From Bacteroidales bacterium (lineage in GTDB: Bacteria > Bacteroidota > Bacteroidia > Bacteroidales > DYOH01), in the NCBI GenBank assembly GCA_030632545.1, contig DAOVUO010000046.1, positions 1 to 10,688 of the forward strand: a stretch of 10,688 nucleotides of DNA. Reading direction: 5' to 3'. This document shows positions 7,708-10,688 of this stretch, piece after piece. Position numbers and translations under genes: made by a program. The notes under the pieces were generated by a model, which worked only from the letters and a program-made list of their open reading frames with translations, was not told where the DNA came from and did no database searches. Each line of letters opens with the position of its first letter. Position 1 is the first letter of the stretch.

Positions 7708-7980
7708 CTATTTTTTTAACTGTTGTTCTTCTTTTTCGTCAGTAGTTCTAATTCTATTTAATACATAGAAAAAGATTATAGTAGAAAGTCCACTACCAAT
7801 TGCAGCCTCTGTCATGGCAACATCTGGAGCAGAAAGCAATAAATACATAACCGAAGCAAATAATCCTAATGCTCCTGCAGCAATAATAGCTACAACTTGA
7901 CTTTTATGATATATGGCAATACCAGCCATTGCTAGCATTATAATGCCTAATAATATACTTATGATTAATAAATAACTCAT
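7708..7980 (-). CDS. mbsD: MbhD-like membrane protein (DUF4040, MrpA C-terminal-region homologue)
   Basis: A 90-residue protein with about three membrane helices. APDVAMTEAAIGSGL (51-65) is the diagnostic motif of the DUF4040/MbhD family, which corresponds to a helix bundle near the C terminus of MrpA; the aspartate and glutamate are the conserved polar residues inside the membrane. In complex I terms it occupies the place of part of NuoJ. The last 14 residues are highly charged (DEKEEQQLKK at the end) and should face the cytoplasm. Its start codon directly abuts the stop codon of the MrpG-like gene, and its own stop lies 7 bases before the next start, so the three genes are probably translated in series. 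The assignment is confident for the family, and the letter follows Mbh/Mbs usage. Confidence 0.87.
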   Translation of the reverse strand: MSYLLIISILLGIIMLAMAGIAIYHKSQVVAIIAAGALGLFASVMYLLLSAPDVAMTEAAIGSGLSTIIFFYVLNRIRTTDEKEEQQLKK

Positions 7981-8358
7981 TTATTTTACTTTTAAAGTTT
8001 TTGACTCAAGACCATATCTTTTCTCCATTTCAACATTTAAAACCTTATCGCTTACTTTTAGTTTATCTACTACCGTACGGCTTGTATACGGCAACTTAAT
8101 ATAATAAGCAGCTCTTGCTAATACATGCGACGATACAGGATTTGTCATCATTACAAAAATGATTAACAAGATTAACTTCCCCGACCACCCTGGAATAACA
8201 ATTGCTAAACCAATTAAACTAAGGATAGTACCAAGTGTAGTGGCTTTAGTTCCTACTTGCAAACGATTATATACATCGGGCATTCTCACTAATCCTATGG
8301 ATGCGATAAGCAAAAAAATTGCTCCCAAAAGTGTTATTATTGCTCCAAATAATTCCAT
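7981..8358 (-). CDS. mrpG: MrpG/MnhG-type antiporter subunit, MbhC/MbsC type
   Basis: A small membrane protein with about three helices. IGLVRMPDVYNRLQVGTK (21-38) followed by ATTLG is the MnhG/PhaG signature (G-L-x-R-x-P-D-x-Y-x-R-x-H-x-x-T-K-x-x-T-L-G); the usual histidine is glutamine (Q34) here. At 125 residues it is slightly longer than many MrpG proteins because of a polar tail from about residue 90. It forms part of the Mrp-derived sodium/proton module at the far end from the redox subunits. It starts 17 bases after the mrpF-like gene and its stop codon is immediately followed by the mbsD start codon. Family assignment is strong. Confidence 0.91.
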   Translation of the reverse strand: MELFGAIITLLGAIFLLIASIGLVRMPDVYNRLQVGTKATTLGTILSLIGLAIVIPGWSGKLILLIIFVMMTNPVSSHVLARAAYYIKLPYTSRTVVDKLKVSDKVLNVEMEKRYGLESKTLKVK

Positions 8359-8375
8359 GCTAATTTTTTTATTAA

Positions 8376-8636
8376 TTAAAGGCTCTTTTCTAAATACTTA
8401 GCAATAATTATTACTGCCAAAAAGCTCAGCAAACCATATACTAGAGCAATATCAAGATAAATAATTCGTCCGAGCAATTGAGCCAAAATTGCAATCATAG
8501 CAATTGATGCAATTGTCATAATGTCGAATGCAATAACCCTATCTACAGAGCTTTTGCCTTTTACAAATCTAATCATAGTAATGGCTATACTTATTATAAT
8601 GATAGCCAAAGCTGTTGAAAGAATTATATTAACCAT
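8376..8636 (-). CDS. mrpF: MrpF/MnhF-type antiporter subunit, MbhB/MbsB type
   Basis: An 86-residue protein of three membrane helices. RFVKGKSSVDRVIAFD (23-38) matches the MrpF loop R-x-x-x-G-P-x-x-x-D-R-V-x-A-x-D, and YLDIALVYGLLSFL (60-73) is the conserved last helix. It is part of the Mrp-derived ion-translocating module. The start codon at 8636 lies inside the end of the mrpE-like gene (8-base overlap) and is preceded by GGAGGTG, a near-perfect Shine-Dalgarno sequence 5 bases upstream. That fixes the start and indicates coupled translation with mrpE. Most other genes here lack such a site. Confidence 0.91.
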   Translation of the reverse strand: MVNIILSTALAIIIISIAITMIRFVKGKSSVDRVIAFDIMTIASIAMIAILAQLLGRIIYLDIALVYGLLSFLAVIIIAKYLEKSL

Positions 8637-9117
8637 AAATCACCTCCAAATACTTTTCAAATTTTTTCACAATGTCTTTGCTTGCTCCCTCAATGTCGTC
8701 GTCTTGCACATCAATACAATGAATAAAAAACGATTCGTCTTTTACCTCTACAGTAAGCGTTCCGGGCGTTAGTGTAATAGCATTGGCTAAAAGCATACGA
8801 GCAAATTTCGATTTTAGAGTAGTTTTAACTTCTACAATACCTGGATTAATAGGTAATGAAGGTGTAAGAACTCGACGAGCAACGTCGAGATTTGATTTAA
8901 TTAAATCAATAAAAAACACTCCTAAAAAGATAAATGTGTAAGCAAAAGCCTTTGGCGTAAGTTTCATGTCGACAAAAACATTGCACAAACGACAGGCAAA
9001 CAGGCTAATCACAAATGCAACAATAGCACCTGGGATTAAAATTTCAAGCCGAAACGAATTGTTTAGCAAAATCCAAACAACCATTAAAACAATAAACGTA
9101 ATACTAAAGTTTTTCAT
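8629..9117 (-). CDS. mrpE: MrpE/MnhE-type antiporter subunit, MbhA/MbsA type (first gene of the operon)
   Basis: A 162-residue protein with N-terminal membrane helices (about 5-45 and 58-72) and a cytoplasmic C-terminal domain, the standard MrpE layout. Signatures are FFIDLIKSNLDVARRVL (68-84) and MLLANAITLTPGTLTVEV (108-125), then IHCID (132-136), matching the MnhE stretch N-x-x-x-L-T-P-G-T-x-T-V followed by V-H. The family helps assemble Mrp-type complexes. The start at 9117 is preceded by an A-rich leader (AAGAAAAATTATAA) with no clear Shine-Dalgarno site. The gene overlaps mrpF by 8 bases. With the regulator gene facing the other way upstream, this is the first gene of the operon. In stand-alone mrp operons E, F and G come last (ABCDEFG); here they come first, as in Mbh and Mbs. 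Confidence 0.92.
   Translation of the reverse strand: MKNFSITFIVLMVVWILLNNSFRLEILIPGAIVAFVISLFACRLCNVFVDMKLTPKAFAYTFIFLGVFFIDLIKSNLDVARRVLTPSLPINPGIVEVKTTLKSKFARMLLANAITLTPGTLTVEVKDESFFIHCIDVQDDDIEGASKDIVKKFEKYLEVIYG
8641..8647 (-). promoter_or_regulatory. Strong Shine-Dalgarno site for the mrpF-like gene
   Basis: On the minus strand the last codons of the mrpE-like gene contain GGAGGTG followed 5 bases later by the ATG of the mrpF-like gene. It is the clearest ribosome-binding site in the window. The other leaders are A/T-rich, as is common in Bacteroidota, so this one probably serves re-initiation at the 8-base overlap. Confidence 0.6.
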
Positions 9118-9191
9118 TTATAATTTTTCTTTTTAAACTGAACTTTATTATTCTTTTATAATAATTCTTTTCTATATATCTAAATTCGTCA

Positions 9192-9199
9192 CAAAAGTA
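9192..9199 (-). promoter_or_regulatory. Candidate -7 box for the mrpE-mbsL operon
   Basis: The minus strand reads TACTTTTG, a full match to the Bacteroidota -7 consensus TAnnTTTG. It would place the transcript start at about 9188 and give a leader of about 70 bases. No clear -33 TTG element lies at the usual spacing, so the call rests on one box only. Confidence 0.35.
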
Positions 9200-9238
9200 T
9201 TGACATAATTTTAATTTTTAAATGAACAGCCATATAGA

Positions 9239-9246
9239 TATATTTG
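9239..9246 (+). promoter_or_regulatory. Candidate -7 box for the Fnr-like gene
   Basis: The plus strand reads TATATTTG, matching the Bacteroidota -7 consensus TAnnTTTG. The start codon is 120 bases further on, so the leader would be long and would include the 13-bp palindrome at 9318-9330. No convincing -33 element precedes it at the usual spacing. Confidence 0.3.
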
Positions 9247-9317
9247 CACTTTGATATTAATAAGCTAATATATTAATAGATTTATCTCTATTGATATGAT
9301 GCCAAACAACATATTTA

Positions 9318-9330
9318 TGCTAATTTAGCA
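9318..9330. promoter_or_regulatory. 13-bp perfect palindrome, candidate operator
   Basis: TGCTAA-T-TTAGCA is a perfect inverted repeat with a one-base centre, ending 36 bases before the Fnr-like start codon. The position suits autoregulation. The half-site differs from the classical FNR TTGAT half-site and the 1-base spacer is shorter than the usual 4-6 bases, so the binding protein is unknown. Confidence 0.35.
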
Positions 9331-9366
9331 ATGATTTTAGTACTTCTGGATAAATAATAATTTAGA

Positions 9367-10065
9367 ATGGGAAAGTTAGATGTAAAAGAAAAGTGTAAAA
9401 ACTGCGAAACAATTGTTAATTGTTTTAAAAACTTATCTGAGGTTCAACTTAATACTATTTATCAGAATAAGGTGAATCTTAGGTACAATAAAAAGGAAAT
9501 TGTTGCCAAACAGGGTTCTTTCGCCACACACCTTATATTTATAAAATCGGGTTTTTTAAAACTTTATATCGAATCTGATTTTGATAATAAAGATTTAATC
9601 ATAAATATTTTTGGCCCAAATCAGCTAATTGGCCTTTCTTCTTTGTTCGAAAGTAATACTTATAAGTACACGGTATCGGCACTTGTAGATTCGGAGCTTT
9701 GTTTGTTTGAGGTATCGGATATCAAAAGCCTTATAAGCGAAAATGCAGAATTTGCTCTTAGTATATTAAAACGCTCGCATCGAAGCACTATTTATGCATA
9801 TCAGCACATGTATAATCTCACTCAAAAGCAGCTTAATGGACGTATTGCCAGCGCATTTATCTATTTATCGAAACAAATTTTTGACAGTAAGAGTTTTGAA
9901 ATGATTTTGAGTAGAGCCGAATTAGCAAATTTTACTGCCATGTCAACAATGAGTGCAGTGCGTTCCGTTAATGACTTAAAAAAGCAGAAAATAATTTCGA
10001 ATGAAAATGGTATTATTACAATACTTAATTATGATAAGCTAGAAACAATTGCGAAGTTTGGATGA
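9367..10065 (+). CDS. Crp/Fnr-family transcriptional regulator with FNR-type cysteines
   Basis: A cytoplasmic DNA-binding regulator of 232 residues: cyclic-nucleotide-binding-like beta-barrel (about 25-125), long dimer helix (about 127-155) and C-terminal winged helix-turn-helix (about 155-228). The recognition part is SRAELANFTAMSTMSAVRS (182-200) followed by V-N-D-L-K-K-Q-K-I-I, the usual Crp-family form. The N terminus has C10-K-N-C13-x5-C19, and C112 (SELCLFEV) follows. Spacings 2, 5 and 92 equal those of E. coli FNR (C20, C23, C29, C122), so an oxygen-labile [4Fe-4S] cluster is likely. The barrel lacks an obvious cAMP-binding R-x-S segment. It is transcribed away from the Mbs-like operon across a shared 249-base region, suggesting it controls the operon and perhaps itself. 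Targets are inferred; cysteine-bearing Crp relatives are common in Bacteroidota. Confidence 0.88.
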   Translation: MGKLDVKEKCKNCETIVNCFKNLSEVQLNTIYQNKVNLRYNKKEIVAKQGSFATHLIFIKSGFLKLYIESDFDNKDLIINIFGPNQLIGLSSLFESNTYKYTVSALVDSELCLFEVSDIKSLISENAEFALSILKRSHRSTIYAYQHMYNLTQKQLNGRIASAFIYLSKQIFDSKSFEMILSRAELANFTAMSTMSAVRSVNDLKKQKIISNENGIITILNYDKLETIAKFG

Positions 10066-10273
10066 TTTTATTATTTATGATTTATGATTGACGATTGACG
10101 ATTGGGCTAACGCAAGAGGATTGTCAATTGATAATTGATGATTGATGATTGACAATTGATGCCGGGACTCATATCTTTAGCCCAAACTATTAGACATATT
10201 CCTCCGATGGCTTGTTGGAACAAAATGAATAAAATTTTATAACTTTATTACAAAAAAACATAAAATTTACATT
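10066..10273. repeat. Intergenic heptamer repeats and inverted repeats
   Basis: This 208-base gap holds a cluster of 7-base units of the GATTGAC/GATTGAT type, including GATTGACGATTGACGATTG (10086-10104) and TTGATGATTGATGATTGAC (about 10135-10152). A 9-bp perfect inverted repeat, TTGGGCTAA (10102-10110) and TTAGCCCAA (10177-10185), surrounds an inner 9-bp inverted repeat, ATTGTCAAT (10120-10128) and ATTGACAAT (10148-10156). The transcript could fold into a two-stem structure downstream of the Fnr-like gene. There is no run of T after the outer stem, so a standard terminator is not supported. The 14-base word at 10091-10104 recurs inverted at 1760-1773. I see no open frame of note. Confidence 0.6.
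10240..10247 (+). promoter_or_regulatory. Candidate -7 box for the toxin-antitoxin operon
   Basis: TAACTTTA matches the Bacteroidota -7 consensus TAnnTTTG except at the last base. TTG at 10215-10217 lies 22 bases upstream, slightly wide for a -33 element. The transcript would start about 20 bases before the antitoxin start codon. This is a weak call in AT-rich sequence. Confidence 0.25.
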
Positions 10274-10543
10274 ATGGAAAAAGTTACGGAAAAAGTATTA
10301 ACAGTATCATACCCAAAAGAATTGGCATTTGCATTAAAAATGCAAGACAAGGAATTTATAAATGAAATGAGAAAACTCACAGTAGTAAAACTTTACGAGA
10401 TAGGTAAAATTTCGTCAAGCTTTGCTGCCAAAGTTCTTAACTTAAATAGAGTTGTTTTTTTAGAGCTAATTAATAATTATCAAATTTCTTTTTTTTATCA
10501 TCGCTCAGATGATGAATTATTAAATGATTTTAAAAATGCGTAA
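10274..10543 (+). CDS. UPF0175 family protein, probable antitoxin
   Basis: An 89-residue protein of the UPF0175 family, small helical DNA-binding-like proteins that often accompany PIN-domain toxins. Family features are SYPKELAFAL (12-21), F-I-N-E-M-R-K (28-34), VVKLYEIGKISSSFAAKVLN (37-56), which is the central conserved stretch corresponding to A-V-x-L-Y-x-x-G-x-x-S-x-x-x-A-A, and VFLELINNYQISFFYH (61-76). The middle part looks like a helix-turn-helix and probably serves autoregulation. The start ATG follows an A/T-rich leader without a Shine-Dalgarno sequence. Its end overlaps the next gene by 8 bases, typical of an antitoxin-toxin pair. The antitoxin role is inferred from family and context. 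Confidence 0.82.
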   Translation: MEKVTEKVLTVSYPKELAFALKMQDKEFINEMRKLTVVKLYEIGKISSSFAAKVLNLNRVVFLELINNYQISFFYHRSDDELLNDFKNA

Positions 10544-10688
10544 AATAATTTCAAATACAACACCAATAATTACACTTCTGACAATATCAAAACTTGAATT
10601 ATTAAAAGAACTTTACGGTAAATTAATTATTCCGCAAGGAGTTTTTGAAGAGATAGAAGAAGGCAAAAACAAAGATTATTACACGGAC
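10536..10688 (+). CDS. DUF3368 (PIN-like) protein, probable toxin, 3' end cut by window
   Basis: I translated 51 residues from ATG 10536-10538; the frame is open to the right edge. The start IISNTTPIITLLTISKLELL (4-23) then LYGKLIIPQGVFEEI (26-40) matches the DUF3368 N terminus (V-S-N/D-T-S-P-L-I-x-L-x-x-I-x-x-L-x-L-L, then I-P-x-x-V-x-E-E). DUF3368 proteins are PIN-domain relatives, a fold of metal-dependent RNases; the first acidic position is N7 here, which occurs in this family. E39 in FEEI is the second conserved acidic residue. It overlaps the UPF0175 gene by 8 bases, so the two are translated together. About 100 residues should lie beyond the window. RNase or toxin activity is inferred. 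Confidence 0.75.
   Translation, partial: MRKIISNTTPIITLLTISKLELLKELYGKLIIPQGVFEEIEEGKNKDYYTD

Larger units (their letters stand above)
9118..9366. promoter_or_regulatory. Divergent intergenic regulatory region
   Basis: These 249 bases separate the operon start from the divergent Fnr-like gene and must hold both promoters. Visible elements, listed separately, are a TAnnTTTG box on each strand and a 13-bp palindrome. The 9-mer ATATTAATA also occurs twice (9254-9262 and 9270-9278), 16 bases apart, each copy including the palindrome TATTAATA. A loose match to the FNR box, TTGAT-ATTA-ATAAG (9251-9264), agrees at 8 of 10 fixed positions, but chance is likely in such AT-rich sequence. I see no coding potential here. 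Confidence 0.6.

Noticed and set aside
3419..9117. Stand-alone Mrp Na+/H+ antiporter operon
   Set aside because: Mrp operons run A to G and have a large MrpA; here the order is E-F-G-D-EF-C-HH' and the genes continue directly into redox subunits.
9251..9264. Classical FNR box
   Set aside because: TTGAT-ATTA-ATAAG has two mismatches in one half-site, and such a match is expected by chance in DNA this AT-rich.
10086..10160. CRISPR array
   Set aside because: The repeat unit is only about 7 bases with no spacers of constant length, and no cas gene is nearby.
10102..10185. Rho-independent terminator after the Fnr-like gene
   Set aside because: The outer stem encloses 66 bases and no T run follows it; the inner stem is A/T-rich and also lacks a T run.

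Overview
The window is an AT-rich, compact bacterial segment, most probably from a member of the Bacteroidota. The grounds are the A-rich leaders with few Shine-Dalgarno sequences, candidate -7 boxes of the TAnnTTTG type, the form of the Crp/Fnr regulator, and a UPF0175/DUF3368 toxin-antitoxin pair. The phylum is inferred; no rRNA or tRNA gene is present to confirm it.

Positions 9117 to 1 hold one minus-strand operon of eleven tightly spaced genes, the last running off the left edge. In transcription order they are homologues of MrpE, MrpF, MrpG, MbhD (DUF4040), a fused MbhE-MrpB protein, MrpC, a 1041-residue protein carrying two MrpD/NuoN-type ion-pump domains, a NuoH-like membrane anchor, a NuoB-like Fe-S subunit, a NuoC-like subunit and a NuoD-like (hydrogenase large subunit) protein. 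This is the order known for the archaeal membrane-bound sulfane reductase Mbs (formerly Mbx), a relative of group 4 [NiFe] hydrogenase and complex I. The next gene expected beyond the left edge is a two-[4Fe-4S] ferredoxin-like subunit (MbsN/NuoI type).

The cysteine pattern supports an Mbs/Mbx-like (Ehr-type) complex rather than a hydrogenase or complex I. The large subunit has CVAE and CPPE where hydrogenases have the two nickel-binding CxxC motifs, so it cannot bind NiFe in the usual way. The small subunit keeps only three of the four usual cluster cysteines (C74, C139, C169; glycine at 75), which would leave one iron without a cysteine ligand. The inferred role is a ferredoxin-driven, ion-translocating membrane reductase for sulfane sulfur, polysulfide or another disulfide-like acceptor. 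The acceptor is not shown by the sequence.

Positions 9118-9366 are a divergent regulatory region with candidate promoters on both strands and a 13-bp palindrome. Positions 9367-10065 encode an Fnr-type regulator with the same four-cysteine spacing as E. coli FNR, so oxygen- or redox-dependent control of the operon is a reasonable hypothesis.

Positions 10066-10273 contain heptameric GATTGAC/GATTGAT repeats and two inverted repeats. A 14-base word from this block recurs inside the operon at 1760-1773. Positions 10274-10688 hold a UPF0175 antitoxin-like gene overlapping the start of a DUF3368 (PIN-like) toxin gene cut by the right edge.
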